A stretch of DNA of 64,000 nt, from positions 620,001-684,000 of the forward strand of contig NZ_CP029189.1 in assembly GCF_008642275.1 (NCBI RefSeq), written 5' to 3'. Below, piece by piece: positions 40,843 to 49,714 of this stretch. This DNA is from Streptomyces venezuelae. Lineage in GTDB: Bacteria; Actinomycetota; Actinomycetes; Streptomycetales; Streptomycetaceae. Numbering within the stretch: position 1 is the first letter of the stretch; every line of letters starts with the position of its first letter. The notes beneath the pieces were generated by a model. The model was given only the letters and a program-made list of their open reading frames with translations. It ran no database searches and had not been told where the DNA came from. The position numbers were made by a program, and so were the translations under genes.

Positions 40843-41943
40843 TCACCAGGAACGGTGGTACTGCTCGGGCGTACGGACCTCCCCGCCCAGTTCCTTGGCG
40901 GCGCGGCGGGCCCAGTACGGGTCGCGGAGCAGTTCCCGGCCCAGCAGAACGGCGTCGGCCTCCCCGTTGGCCAGGATCTTCTCGGCCTGCTCCGGTTCGG
41001 TGATCAGGCCGACGGCGGCCACCGGGAGGGCGGTCCCGGCCTTGACCTGCGCCGCGAACGGGACCTGGAAGCCCGGGCCGACGGGGATCCGCGCGTGCGG
41101 CGCGAGGCCGCCGGTGGAGACGTCGAGCAGGTCCACCCCGTGCGCCAGCAGGAGGTCCGCCAGCCGGACGGTCTCCTCGGCGGTCCAGCCCTCCTGCTCC
41201 AGCCAGTCGGTGGCGGAGATCCGGAAGAACAGCGGGAGCTCCTCGGGCCACACCGCCCGTACGGCGTCCACGACTTCGAGGGCGAAGCGGGTGCGGTTCT
41301 CGAAGGAGCCGCCGTACTCGTCGGTGCGCCGGTTGCTGAACGGGGAGAGGAACTCGCCGATGAGGTAGCCGTGGGCGCCGTGGATCTCCACGACCTCGTA
41401 GCCCGCGGCCAGCGAGCGCTCCGCGGCGGCCGCGAACTGGCCGGTGATCCCCCGGATCTCCTCGACCGTCAGCTCGTGCGGCACCGGGTGGTCCTCGGAG
41501 AACGGCAGCGCGCTCGGCGCGAGCGGCTGCCAGCCGTGTGCCTCGGGCCCGACCGGCCGCCCGCCCTTCCAGGTGCGGTCGGTGGAGGCCTTGCGGCCGG
41601 CGTGCGCGATCTGGATGCCGGGGACGGCGCCCTGGGCCTTGACGAAGGCGGTGATCCGGCGCAGCGCCTCCACCTGGGTGTCGTTCCAGATGCCGAGGTC
41701 GTAGGGGGAGATCCGGCCTTCCGGGGAGACGGCGGTGGCCTCCTGGACGATCAGCCCGGTGCCGCCGGTGGCGCGGGCGGCGTAGTGCGCGAAGTGCCAG
41801 TCGCCGGCCACGCCCGCGTTCGGGCCGAAGGCCTCGGCGCTGTACTGGCACATCGGGGCCATCCACACCCGGTTCGGGATGGTGACGGAGCGGAGCGTGT
41901 AGGGCGCGAACAGGGCGGCGAAGGCGGCGGGTGCAGCACTCAT
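40843..41943 (-). CDS. Old yellow enzyme-family NADH:flavin oxidoreductase (YqjM-like)
   Basis: The 366-residue FMN enzyme is of the YqjM/OYE class: it reduces activated C=C bonds with NAD(P)H. Landmarks are NRVWMAPMCQYSA with the thermophilic-like active-site Cys, the substrate-binding pair in GIQIAHAGRKAS, YEVVEIHGAHGYLIGEFLSP, FSNRRTDEYGGSFENRTRF, and the phosphate-binding ADAVLLGRELLRDPYW. Gly-Glu-rich insertions are absent. The ATG at 41941-41943 follows GGAG. The upstream region carries nested palindromes shared with the ArsR gene. Confidence 0.93.
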   Translation of the reverse strand: MSAAPAAFAALFAPYTLRSVTIPNRVWMAPMCQYSAEAFGPNAGVAGDWHFAHYAARATGGTGLIVQEATAVSPEGRISPYDLGIWNDTQVEALRRITAFVKAQGAVPGIQIAHAGRKASTDRTWKGGRPVGPEAHGWQPLAPSALPFSEDHPVPHELTVEEIRGITGQFAAAAERSLAAGYEVVEIHGAHGYLIGEFLSPFSNRRTDEYGGSFENRTRFALEVVDAVRAVWPEELPLFFRISATDWLEQEGWTAEETVRLADLLLAHGVDLLDVSTGGLAPHARIPVGPGFQVPFAAQVKAGTALPVAAVGLITEPEQAEKILANGEADAVLLGRELLRDPYWARRAAKELGGEVRTPEQYHRSW

Positions 41944-41983
41944 CGGGCTCTCCAGATACGACCGGGCATGCCGGGGCGACTAA

Positions 41984-42035
41984 GTACGAGAGACACCGTA
42001 CTACGAATTTCCTCGTACTACGAGACCTCTCGTAC
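41984..42035. promoter_or_regulatory. Nested operator-like palindromes at the old yellow enzyme promoter
   Basis: GTACGAGAG (41984-41992) and its inverse CTCTCGTAC (42027-42035) flank two copies of CGTACTACGA (41997-42006 and 42014-42023); TCGTA-C-TACGA at 42013-42023 is itself a perfect palindrome. The right part lies inside the last codons of the upstream WS/DGAT gene. The same 9-mer precedes the ArsR gene, which makes that protein the likely ligand. Confidence 0.6.
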
Positions 42036-43340
42036 AAGCTCGTCGAGTTCCGTGCGCAGCGCCGCGGCGAGGGCCGCCAGATCCGGCACGGCCGCCGCGT
42101 CGGCGACCAGTCCGTAGTGGACCGTCCCCTTGTACGTGGAGACCGCGACGGCCAGTGACTGCCCCCGGGCCAGCGGCGCGAGCGGGTACACCTCGCGGAC
42201 CGGGCTGCCGCCGAGGGTGAAGGTGAAGCCCGGCAGCGGCACGCTGGTGACCAGGATGTCGAACAGCAGCCGGGCGGCCTGGGCCACGAGCGGGCCGCCG
42301 AGCCGGTGGCCGAGGGGGTGGACGTGATCGGCGAGCAGGGCCACGGCCCCCGCGCCGCGGGCGGGTCCGGCGTCCTTGTTGCGGTCCATCGCGGCGCGCA
42401 CGCTGTCCAGCCGGCGCAGCGGATCGGATTCGGCGAGCGGCAGCCGGAGCAGATAGCCGGAGAGCCGGTTCCCCGCACCTCCCGAGCCACCGGGACCGCG
42501 GCGGCGGGACACCGGGATCAGCGCGCGCGGACCGGCGCCCCACGGTTCGGGGTCGCCCCGCTCCGCGAGCCAGCGTCGCAGCGCCCCCGCGACCAGGGCG
42601 ATCAGCACGTCGTTGACGGTGCCGCCGGCTCCCTTGCGGACGAGGTTCACCTCGTCCAGGTCGAGGGCGAGGCCGGCGACCGCGCGGGCGCCGGAGCCCG
42701 CCGAGTCCGCGGTGAGGGCGGACGGCACTCCGAGCGGCAGTCCGGCGCGCGCCACGGCGGCGCCGATCTCCAGGGCCTGGCCGACGTCCTGGACCCGGGC
42801 CGCCAGCACCCCGGGGAGCCGGCGCAGGACCGAGCCGCCCCGCTGCTCGGGGACCGGGCGCGCGGGCGGCCGCGGGGCCGTCGCCTCGTCGAACAGGGTG
42901 GCCGCGAGGGCGAGCGCGCCCAGGCCGTCGGCGAGGGCGTGGTGGAACTTGAAGAGCACCGCGAAGGAGTCCGGATCGGGTCCGGCCAGCACGTGCGCCT
43001 CCCACGGCGGCAGGGCCCGGTCCAGCGGCCGGGCCATCAGCGGTCCGGCCGCGGCGTGCGGGACCCTCTCGTCAGTGCGGACGAGGAACACGTGCCGGGC
43101 GGGATCGAAGCCGGGGTCCGGCGACCAGGCGGCCGCGCCGACCGGCAGCAGCACGTCGCGGATCCGGCGGCGCAGGCGCGGCACGGCCGCGCAGCGGGCG
43201 GTGAGCAGGCGTGCGGCCCGCTCCGCGGCACCGGGTCCGGCGGCCCGGAAGACCGCGAGGGCACCCAGGTGCATGGGGTGGTCGGCGGATTCGATCCGCC
43301 AGAAGGCGAGGTCGAGCGGGGACAGGTGCTCGGTGGCCAC
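42018..43340 (-). CDS. Wax ester synthase/diacylglycerol acyltransferase (WS/DGAT)
   Basis: The 440-residue protein has the WS/DGAT layout: LSPLDLAFWRIESADHPMHL start, catalytic HHxxxDG in FKFHHALADGLGAL, the conserved VNDVLIALVAGALRRWLAER segment, and LVTSVPLPGFTFTLGGSPV near the end. These enzymes make triacylglycerol or wax esters from acyl-CoA, storage lipids in actinobacteria. GTG start at 43338-43340 with AGAGGAC five bases upstream. It is divergent from the BNR-repeat gene, and its last codons overlap the operator of the next gene. Confidence 0.93.
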   Translation of the reverse strand: MATEHLSPLDLAFWRIESADHPMHLGALAVFRAAGPGAAERAARLLTARCAAVPRLRRRIRDVLLPVGAAAWSPDPGFDPARHVFLVRTDERVPHAAAGPLMARPLDRALPPWEAHVLAGPDPDSFAVLFKFHHALADGLGALALAATLFDEATAPRPPARPVPEQRGGSVLRRLPGVLAARVQDVGQALEIGAAVARAGLPLGVPSALTADSAGSGARAVAGLALDLDEVNLVRKGAGGTVNDVLIALVAGALRRWLAERGDPEPWGAGPRALIPVSRRRGPGGSGGAGNRLSGYLLRLPLAESDPLRRLDSVRAAMDRNKDAGPARGAGAVALLADHVHPLGHRLGGPLVAQAARLLFDILVTSVPLPGFTFTLGGSPVREVYPLAPLARGQSLAVAVSTYKGTVHYGLVADAAAVPDLAALAAALRTELDELVREVS

Positions 43341-43565
43341 ATATGTCCTCTCGCGTGCGGCGGTAGTGACCTGAAGTCAACCCAGTGCGGACACCCGCAT
43401 GCAAGCAGCAACCATTTCCAGGCGGTAAACGATCGGTATTGATCTGTCCATCAGCAGCTCCGCGCCGTCCGCCGGGTGACTGTCGCCGGGCAGGTGCAGA
43501 CTGGCCGAAAAGATACTCCGCAAGGAACGCCCGCCGAGGGCGACGAGGTCCGGAGGTGCCCGGCC

Positions 43566-44657
43566 ATGGCCGACGCAGTGCTGCTCGTGGGAACCCGCAA
43601 GGGACTCTTCATCGGCCGTCGCCGGGGCGATGGGCCCTGGGAGTTCGACGGGCCCCATTTCAACGCCCAGGCGGTCTACGCGGTCGCCGTCGACCGGCGG
43701 GGTCCGGCGCCCCGGCTGCTGGTCGGCGGGGACAGCGCGCACTGGGGGCCGTCCGTCTTCAGCTCCGACGACCTCGGAGCGACCTGGCGGGAGCCCTCCG
43801 CGCCCGCGGTGAAGTTCCCGAAGGACACCGGCGCCTCCCTGGAGCGGGTCTGGCAGCTGCAGCCGGCCGGCCCCGAGGCCCCGGGCGTGGTGTATGCGGG
43901 CACGGAACCGGCCGCGCTGTTCCGCTCGACCGACCGGGGCGACTCCTTCGAGCTGGTCCGCCCGCTCTGGGAACACCCGAGCCGCGGCAAGTGGGTACCG
44001 GGCGGCGGCGGCGAGGGCCTGCACACGGTGATCACCGACCCGCGGGATCCGGACGCCGTGACCGTGGCCGTGTCCACCGCCGGGGTGTTCCGGACCCGGG
44101 ACGGCGGGGCCAGCTGGGCGCCGTCCAACCACGGGGTCTCGGCGGTGTTCCTGCCGGACCCGGACCCGGAGTTCGGCCAGTGCGTGCACAAGATCGCCCA
44201 GGACGCAGGGGACACGGACCGGCTGTACCTGCAGAACCACTGGGGCGTCTACCGCAGCGACGACGCGGGCGGCCGGTGGACCGACATCGGCGGCGGACTG
44301 CCCTCCGACTTCGGCTTCGCCGTCGCGGCCCATCCCCACCGGCCGGACACCGCCTACGTCTTCCCGCTCAACGCCGACTCCGACCGGGTCCCGGCCGAGC
44401 ACCGGTGCCGGGTCTTCCGCACCCGGGACGCGGGCGCCACGTGGGAGCCGCTGGAGCGCGGACTCCCGGCCGGGGACCACTACGGCACGGTGCTCCGGGA
44501 CGCCCTGTGCACGGACGACGCGGACCCGGCGGGCATCTACTTCGGCAACCGCAACGGGGAGCTGTACGCCAGCCACGACGACGGCGAGAGCTGGGAACTC
44601 CTCGCCGGGCACCTTCCCGACGTCCTGTGTGTCCGGGCGGCCACGTTGGGCCAGTAG
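43566..44657 (+). CDS. BNR/sialidase-like beta-propeller protein
   Basis: The 363-residue protein contains Asp-box-type repeats, for example FSSDDLGATWREP, FRSTDRGDSFELV, FRTRDGGASWAPS, YRSDDAGGRWTDI, FRTRDAGATWEPL and ASHDDGESWELL, spaced as in sialidase-type or Vps10-like propellers. It has no signal peptide. Catalytic Arg/Tyr residues of sialidases are not evident, so it probably is not a sialidase. The ATG at 43566 follows GGAGG by about 10 bases. It ends 11 bases before the uracil-DNA glycosylase start. Confidence 0.82.
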   Translation: MADAVLLVGTRKGLFIGRRRGDGPWEFDGPHFNAQAVYAVAVDRRGPAPRLLVGGDSAHWGPSVFSSDDLGATWREPSAPAVKFPKDTGASLERVWQLQPAGPEAPGVVYAGTEPAALFRSTDRGDSFELVRPLWEHPSRGKWVPGGGGEGLHTVITDPRDPDAVTVAVSTAGVFRTRDGGASWAPSNHGVSAVFLPDPDPEFGQCVHKIAQDAGDTDRLYLQNHWGVYRSDDAGGRWTDIGGGLPSDFGFAVAAHPHRPDTAYVFPLNADSDRVPAEHRCRVFRTRDAGATWEPLERGLPAGDHYGTVLRDALCTDDADPAGIYFGNRNGELYASHDDGESWELLAGHLPDVLCVRAATLGQ

Positions 44658-44668
44658 AGTGATCCACC

Positions 44669-45346
44669 GTGGCAGCACGACCTTTGAACGAAATCGTCGA
44701 GCCGGGCTGGGCCCGCGCTCTGGAGCCGGTGGCGGGGCAGATCGCCGCCATGGGCGACTTCCTGCGGGCCGAGATCGCGGCGGGGAGGACGTACGTACCG
44801 GCCGGGGCCAATGTGCTGCGCGCCTTCCAACAGCCCTTCGACGAGGTCAAGGTGCTGATCGTCGGGCAGGATCCCTATCCCACGCCGGGACATGCCGTGG
44901 GCCTGTCCTTCTCGGTCGCCCCTGACGTACGGCCGGTACCGCCGAGCCTCGACAACATCTTCCTGGAGATGCACCGGGACATCGGCACCGGCCGCCCGGC
45001 GAACGGCGACCTGACCCCGTGGACCCGGCAGGGCGTCCTGCTGCTCAACAGGTCGCTCACGACCGCGCCCCGGCGCTCCAACGCGCACCAGGGCAAGGGC
45101 TGGGAGGCCGTCACCGACCAGGCCATCCGGGCGCTGGCCGCGCGCGGGAAGCCGCTGGTCTCCATCCTCTGGGGCCGGGCGGCCCGCAACCTGCGGCCGC
45201 TGCTCGGCGACCTGCCCGTCGTGGAGTCCTCGCACCCCTCCCCGAAGTCGGCCGACTACGGCTTCTTCGGCTCCCGGCCGTTCAGCCGGACGAACGACCT
45301 GCTGGTGGGCCAGGGTTCACAGCCTGTGGACTGGCGCTTGCCGTGA
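44669..45346 (+). CDS. ung: Uracil-DNA glycosylase
   Basis: The 225-residue protein is a family 1 uracil-DNA glycosylase that removes uracil from DNA to start base-excision repair. It has the water-activating Asp68 in [30 protein letters not shown] (uracil-binding Asn), and the late catalytic His in [19 protein letters not shown]. It starts with GTG at 44669; TAGAGT at 44655-44660, overlapping the stop of the previous gene, is placed like a -10 for a leaderless transcript, so it may have its own promoter. Confidence 0.97.
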   Translation: MAARPLNEIVEPGWARALEPVAGQIAAMGDFLRAEIAAGRTYVPAGANVLRAFQQPFDEVKVLIVGQDPYPTPGHAVGLSFSVAPDVRPVPPSLDNIFLEMHRDIGTGRPANGDLTPWTRQGVLLLNRSLTTAPRRSNAHQGKGWEAVTDQAIRALAARGKPLVSILWGRAARNLRPLLGDLPVVESSHPSPKSADYGFFGSRPFSRTNDLLVGQGSQPVDWRLP

Positions 45347-45451
45347 GTCAGTTGAACGTATCTGATATTCACCGGATAAATACGGACAGATGCCCCACTG
45401 GAAGGCCCTGCCCGAACACCTTGTTCCGATAAGCCAGTAGCATGCGGCGCC

Positions 45452-46366
45452 ATGAGCTCCCCCACTGGGCCCGCAAATGGCCTGCCCGTACGAATGCCGC
45501 GACCCCGCCAGACCGGACGGCACCGCCGGCCCGAGCCCGCGGTGGCGCCCGAGGGCGCGCCCGCGCTGGTGCTCGCCGTGCCCGGTGCCCCCTCGGCCGC
45601 CTCGCGAGGGCTCGCGGAAGAGATCATCAGCATCGGCCGCTCCGAGCTGCCGGGCCTCGACGCCCGGATCGGCTTCCTCGAAGGTGACGACGACACCGAG
45701 TTCCCGTCCCTGTCCGGCGTGCTGACCGCCGTCGCGACGGAGCGCGTCGCGCGCGCGGAGTTCGCCCGCGCGGCTGGCCACGAGGTTCCCGCGCCGACCG
45801 GCCCGGACGCCGTGGTCGTACCGCTGCTGGCCGGCCCGGACAGCGACCTGCTGCGCCGGATGCGCCAGGCACTGATGGACTCCTCGGCGGCGGCCGAGCT
45901 GGCCGACGCGCTCGGCCCGCACCCGCTGCTCGCCGAGGGCCTGCACGTGCGCCTGTCCGAGGCGGGCCTGGCCCGCGCCGACCGCGCCCGGCTCTTCACC
46001 GTGACCACCGCCGCCGACGGCATCGTCCTGGCGACCACCGGCGGCGAGGAGGCCGTGCAGGCCGCCGGGATCACCGGCATGCTGCTGGCCGCCCGGCTCG
46101 CGGTGCCGGTCAAGGCCGCCGCGCTCGACCAGGAGGGTTCGGTGGCCGCGGTCGCCGAGCAGCTGCGCCGCGAGGGTTCCACGCTGCTCGCGCTCGCCCC
46201 GTACCTGATCGGCCCGGAGGCCGCCGACGGGCTCCTCGACACCGCCTGCAAGGAGGCGGACTGCGCCACCGCCGAGGTGCTCGGCGCCTACGGCGCGCTC
46301 GGCAAGCTGGCCGTCGCGCAGTACGCCGCGGCGCTCGGGATCGCCCAGGACGCCGCCGCACACTGA
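45452..46366 (+). CDS. Sirohydrochlorin chelatase-like (CbiX/SirB-fold) protein
   Basis: The 304-residue protein resembles the CbiX/SirB-type chelatase fold: ALVLAVPGAPSAASRGLAEE near residue 35, PDAVVVPLLAGPDSDLLRR, and GLARADRARLFTVTTAADG. In true sirohydrochlorin chelatases the first strand carries a metal-binding His (usually G(H/T)GS); here it reads AVPGAPSA, so metal insertion may not occur. It is a known-looking streptomycete family next to ung. ATG at 45452 with TAGCAT at 45438-45443 suggests a leaderless transcript. Function is unsettled. Confidence 0.65.
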   Translation: MSSPTGPANGLPVRMPRPRQTGRHRRPEPAVAPEGAPALVLAVPGAPSAASRGLAEEIISIGRSELPGLDARIGFLEGDDDTEFPSLSGVLTAVATERVARAEFARAAGHEVPAPTGPDAVVVPLLAGPDSDLLRRMRQALMDSSAAAELADALGPHPLLAEGLHVRLSEAGLARADRARLFTVTTAADGIVLATTGGEEAVQAAGITGMLLAARLAVPVKAAALDQEGSVAAVAEQLRREGSTLLALAPYLIGPEAADGLLDTACKEADCATAEVLGAYGALGKLAVAQYAAALGIAQDAAAH

Positions 46367-46381
46367 CCCGGCCGTACGACG

Positions 46382-46432
46382 GGAAGGGCCCCCGGCGGCC
46401 ACGGGAGACCGTGGCTCGCCGGGGGCCCTTCC
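46382..46432. terminator. Long bidirectional terminator between convergent genes
   Basis: Arms GGAAGGGCCCCCGGC and its complement flank an inner GGCCACGG-GAGA-CCGTGGCT hairpin. It lies between the stops of the chelatase-like gene (46366) and the lactonase gene (46465). Confidence 0.85.
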
Positions 46433-46464
46433 GCATGCCCCGCGGCACGCGCCGCGCGCCCGCC

Positions 46465-47529
46465 TCAGCCGAGCACCACGCAGGTGGCCGCGGGGACGGC
46501 GAGCGAGCCGGCCCGGTGCGGCTGCCCGGTCAGCGGGTCCACCTCGAACCAGGTGACGTCCCCCGAACGCTCGTTGGCCGCGTAGAGCCGGTTCCCGGAG
46601 GGGGCGACGGCAAGATCGCGCGGCCACGCGCCACCGCAGTCCACGGCGCCGGTGAGCCGCGGCTTCCCGGGCCCGTCGGCGAGGGAGAGGGTCACGAGCG
46701 TGTCGGCCCCCCGGACGGCGGCCCAGACGAAGCGGCCGTCGGGCGAGGCGACGACGGCCGAGGGGTAGGCCCGTACGGCGCCTGAGGCGCCCCCGGAGGC
46801 CACCAGAACCTCGCCGACCGGTTCCAGTCGCCCGGACGTCCCGTTCCAGCGGCAGACGGTCACCTGCGGCTCCAGCTCGTGCAGTACGTAGGCCACGGCC
46901 CCCTCCGGATGGAAGGCGAGGTGGCGGGGACCGGTGCCGGCGCGCAGCGCGGTCTCGGAATGCACCCGCAGCACCCCTGTGGCCGGGTCGAGTGCGCAGA
47001 CCCGTACCGAGTCGGTGCCGAGGTCCACGCTGAGCACCCAGCGGCCGGTCGGGTCGGGCAGCACCTGATGGGCGTGCGGGCCGTCCTGCCGGGAGGTGTC
47101 GGGGCCGGAACCCCGGTGCGGCAGGACGTGGGAGGGCCCGCCCGGGCGGCCGTCGGCGGCGAGCGGGAGGCTGCTGACGCTGCCGGAGGTGTAGTTGGCG
47201 GTGAGCAGTCCGCGTCCGGCCAGGCTGAGGTGGGTGGGACCGGAGCCTCCGACGCGCACGGGTGCGCCGAGGGGGTCGAGGCCCGTCGCGGTGGGCCGGA
47301 AGGCGGCGACGGCGCCCCGCTCGGTCTCGTTCACCGCGTAGAGCACGCCGGTGGAGCGGGAGAGCGCGAGGTACGAGGGGTCCTCGGCGGCGGCGACCGC
47401 GATCGGGGTCAGCGCCCCGGTCTTCGGGTCGACGGCCGCGGCGGTGATCCCCCGGCCGCCCGCCGAGGTGAACGAGCCGATGTAGGCCCGGGATTCGCCG
47501 TTCCGGTCCCTGCTGTCCCCGCCGCCCAC
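46465..47529 (-). CDS. Lactonase-family beta-propeller (6-phosphogluconolactonase type)
   Basis: The 354-residue protein has the seven-bladed 6-phosphogluconolactonase/muconate cycloisomerase fold (Pgl type): AYIGSFTSAGGRGITAAAVD, DPSYLALSRSTGVLYAVNE, GPTHLSLAGRGLLTANYTSG, DGPHAHQVLPDPTGRWVLSV and GNRLYAANERSGDVTWFEVD. It probably hydrolyses a sugar lactone in the cytosol; no signal peptide is visible. It starts with GTG at 47527-47529. It is 55 bases downstream of the nitric oxide synthase gene, so an operon is possible but not obvious functionally. Confidence 0.88.
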   Translation of the reverse strand: MGGGDSRDRNGESRAYIGSFTSAGGRGITAAAVDPKTGALTPIAVAAAEDPSYLALSRSTGVLYAVNETERGAVAAFRPTATGLDPLGAPVRVGGSGPTHLSLAGRGLLTANYTSGSVSSLPLAADGRPGGPSHVLPHRGSGPDTSRQDGPHAHQVLPDPTGRWVLSVDLGTDSVRVCALDPATGVLRVHSETALRAGTGPRHLAFHPEGAVAYVLHELEPQVTVCRWNGTSGRLEPVGEVLVASGGASGAVRAYPSAVVASPDGRFVWAAVRGADTLVTLSLADGPGKPRLTGAVDCGGAWPRDLAVAPSGNRLYAANERSGDVTWFEVDPLTGQPHRAGSLAVPAATCVVLG

Positions 47530-47584
47530 GTCGTGCCCCTCTCACCGCTGCCGGATCCGTCCGGAGCCGACCGTAACAGAAGGT

Positions 47585-48721
47585 CTAGACCAAATCCCGT
47601 CCCTGGGCCCGCTCCTGCGCGCCCGGGTGATGGACGTAGGCCGTACTGCTGCTGCGGTCCTCGTAGGTGCGGTGGAAGACCGGGGTCGCGGAGCCGGAGA
47701 TCGGCGGCACGATCCAGGACCAGTCCGCGCCCACCTCGCGCCCCTTGCGCTCCTCCCGCTCCAGGTGGGACAGGAAGCGCCGGGACTCGGTGTGGTGGTC
47801 GGCGATGGTGACGCCGGCACGGTCGAAGGAGTGCAGGACGGCCCGGTTCAGTTCGACGAGGGCGCGGTCCTTCCAGAGGGACCGGTCGCTGGAGGTGTCG
47901 AGGCCCAGCCGGCGCGCGACGGCCGGCAGCAGGTTGTACCGGTCGGTGTCGGCGAGGTTGCGGGCACCGATCTCGGTGCCCATGTACCAGCCGTTGAACG
48001 GCGCGGCCGGATAGTGGATGCCGCCGATCTCCAGGCACATGTTGGAGATGGCGGGTACGGCGTGCCAGCGCAGCCCCCAGTCCGCCCAGCCGTCGCCGTC
48101 GGGGTGGCCGATCGGCACTTCCAGGACGGCGTCCGCGGGGGTGTCGAACCAGCGGGGTTTGTCGTCGACGCCCTGGACCACCAGCGGCAGGAGGTCGAAG
48201 GGGGTGCCGGGGCCGCCGGACCAGCCGAGCCGGAGCAGGGCCTCGGTGAGCGGGGCGTTGCGGGCGTCGCCGACGGTTATCGACGGGTGGTCTCCGTAGC
48301 CGGCGTATCTGACCAGTTGCTCGCTCCAGATCAGCGGGCCGGGCCGGGCCGGGGCGTCCGGGGCGAAGACCGTGATCGTGGGCCTGACCCGGCCCCGGTT
48401 GGTGGCCTCGCGCAGGTGGTCGAAGCACTCGGCGGCGATGCCGTCGGCGTCGGTGATCTCGCGGCGGTCACGGACCCGCAGCGAGTTCCAGTAGAGCCGG
48501 CCTATGCAGCGGTTGCTGTTGCGCCAGGCCACTCGGGCACCGTGGGCCAGCTCCTCGGAGGTGTGCACATAACTGCCGGTCTCGGCGAGTTCGGCCCGCA
48601 CGGCGGCGAGTCGGGCGCGCGGATCACCGACGTCCGCGTTCTCCCTGTGGAAGAGTCGGATGAACTCCTCGGCCGCTTCCCACACCTGGGCGGTGGTGGA
48701 GCGCTGTTGAAGAATTTCCAT
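47585..48721 (-). CDS. nos: Bacterial nitric oxide synthase oxygenase
   Basis: The 378-residue protein is an oxygenase-only nitric oxide synthase that oxidises L-arginine to citrulline and NO with a separate reductase. Diagnostic residues are visible: the haem Cys72 in RNSNRCIGRLYW, the arginine-binding Glu250 in NGWYMGTEIGARNLADTDRY, and pterin/haem-side WSWIVPPISGS and TPVFH. The length matches the bacterial family. The ATG at 48719-48721 is the only good start. No thaxtomin genes are nearby, so nitration of tryptophan is not implied; signalling or stress protection are alternatives. Confidence 0.95.
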   Translation of the reverse strand: MEILQQRSTTAQVWEAAEEFIRLFHRENADVGDPRARLAAVRAELAETGSYVHTSEELAHGARVAWRNSNRCIGRLYWNSLRVRDRREITDADGIAAECFDHLREATNRGRVRPTITVFAPDAPARPGPLIWSEQLVRYAGYGDHPSITVGDARNAPLTEALLRLGWSGGPGTPFDLLPLVVQGVDDKPRWFDTPADAVLEVPIGHPDGDGWADWGLRWHAVPAISNMCLEIGGIHYPAAPFNGWYMGTEIGARNLADTDRYNLLPAVARRLGLDTSSDRSLWKDRALVELNRAVLHSFDRAGVTIADHHTESRRFLSHLEREERKGREVGADWSWIVPPISGSATPVFHRTYEDRSSSTAYVHHPGAQERAQGRDLV

Positions 48722-48784
48722 TCCGGGCCGTTACCCCCTGTCCGACCAGATCCACCCTGTACGTGCCGGATGAATGTGCAGCAA

Positions 48785-48799
48785 ACAACTACCCGTTGT
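48785..48799. promoter_or_regulatory. Inverted repeat upstream of nitric oxide synthase
   Basis: ACAAC-TACCC-GTTGT lies about 65 bases upstream of the nos start in an AT-richer patch. It may be an operator. The rest of the 48722-48934 interval holds no recognised feature. Confidence 0.4.
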
Positions 48800-48934
48800 A
48801 CATGCCGCAGGTCAGCGTGGGGTGATGAGCAGCGAGGGAGCACTCCTTGGGGTGATCTCTCGTGGATCGGACTACGGCAGGGCGCGCGGGGGTGTAAGAT
48901 CCGGCGCGTTTCGGGGGCCGGGCCGTGCGCCGGG

Positions 48935-49573
48935 TCAGCCGCAGGGGCGGCTCATGTACAGCGCCGTCTCGCCGGCCGCCGGCGTGCCGCCGTACAGCGC
49001 GGTGTCGAGTCCGCAGAAGGCGAACCCCATCCGCCGGTAGGCGTGCACCGCGGGGGCGTTGACCGAGCTGACCTCCAACCACAGGTGCTCCGCGCCCCGT
49101 TCGCGGGCGAACCGATCGGCGCACTCCATCAGCGCGCGGCCGATGCCGCGGCCCCGGTGGCCGGGCGAGACCTCGATGTCCTCGATGGTGAGCCGCCGGT
49201 TCCACGGGGCGTAGCCGACGGCGGCGAACCCGCAGAGCAGGTCACCGTCGAGGGCGACGAAGGTCCGCGCGTCGGCGTCCGAGTCGCAGCCGCCGCCGAA
49301 GACCTGCTCGTCGTGCTCCTCCGGAGGGAACACCTTGCGCACGGGCGGGTCCACGGGGACCTCGCGGAGCACGAAGCCGAAGCCGAAGCCGCCGAAGCCG
49401 GAGTCGGAGCCGGAGCCCGAGCCGCCGTGGCCGGAGCCACCCGAGCCGGGTCCGCTCACCTCGAAGACCGTGGCGGTGGTGAAGGAGCTGTCCAGGGCCT
49501 CGATGGCCCCCGCGTCCTCGGGGCGGGCAAGGCGATAGACGATTCCGTCGGCTGAACCGTGTGCGGTGGTCAT
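48935..49573 (-). CDS. Streptothricin acetyltransferase homologue (SatA/Stat type GNAT)
   Basis: The 212-residue GNAT protein closely follows streptothricin acetyltransferases of producers such as S. lavendulae: an early ALDSSFTTATVFEV, VLREVPVDPPVRKVFPPEE, the RLTIEDIEVSPGHRGRGIGR acetyl-CoA loop and a LEVSSVNAPAVHAYRRMGFA ending with YMSRPCG. Residues 43-65 are an added Gly/Ser-rich stretch (GSGGSGHGGSGSGSDSG). Such enzymes acetylate the beta-lysine of streptothricin and give resistance. The ATG at 49571-49573 fits the family start. No streptothricin cluster is seen here, so resistance is inferred. Confidence 0.85.
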   Translation of the reverse strand: MTTAHGSADGIVYRLARPEDAGAIEALDSSFTTATVFEVSGPGSGGSGHGGSGSGSDSGFGGFGFGFVLREVPVDPPVRKVFPPEEHDEQVFGGGCDSDADARTFVALDGDLLCGFAAVGYAPWNRRLTIEDIEVSPGHRGRGIGRALMECADRFARERGAEHLWLEVSSVNAPAVHAYRRMGFAFCGLDTALYGGTPAAGETALYMSRPCG

Positions 49574-49714
49574 GGGATCCACCGTACGCAAAAAATCCCC
49601 CGGCTGAATTGGCTGCCGAGGGAGAAGAGAGCGTATATTCAATGGTTCACGAGTTCGCCTGAAACGAAGCCGTGAAGAAGCTTACGACGACACTGTATCG
49701 CGGCAGGAGTGCAA

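Noticed and set aside
47585..48721. NOS as TxtD of a thaxtomin pathway
   Set aside because: No txt peptide synthetases or nitrating P450 are nearby.
49574..49714. Search for a rifamycin-associated element before the HelR-like gene
   Set aside because: No matching 19-bp palindrome was seen, so rifamycin induction is not claimed.
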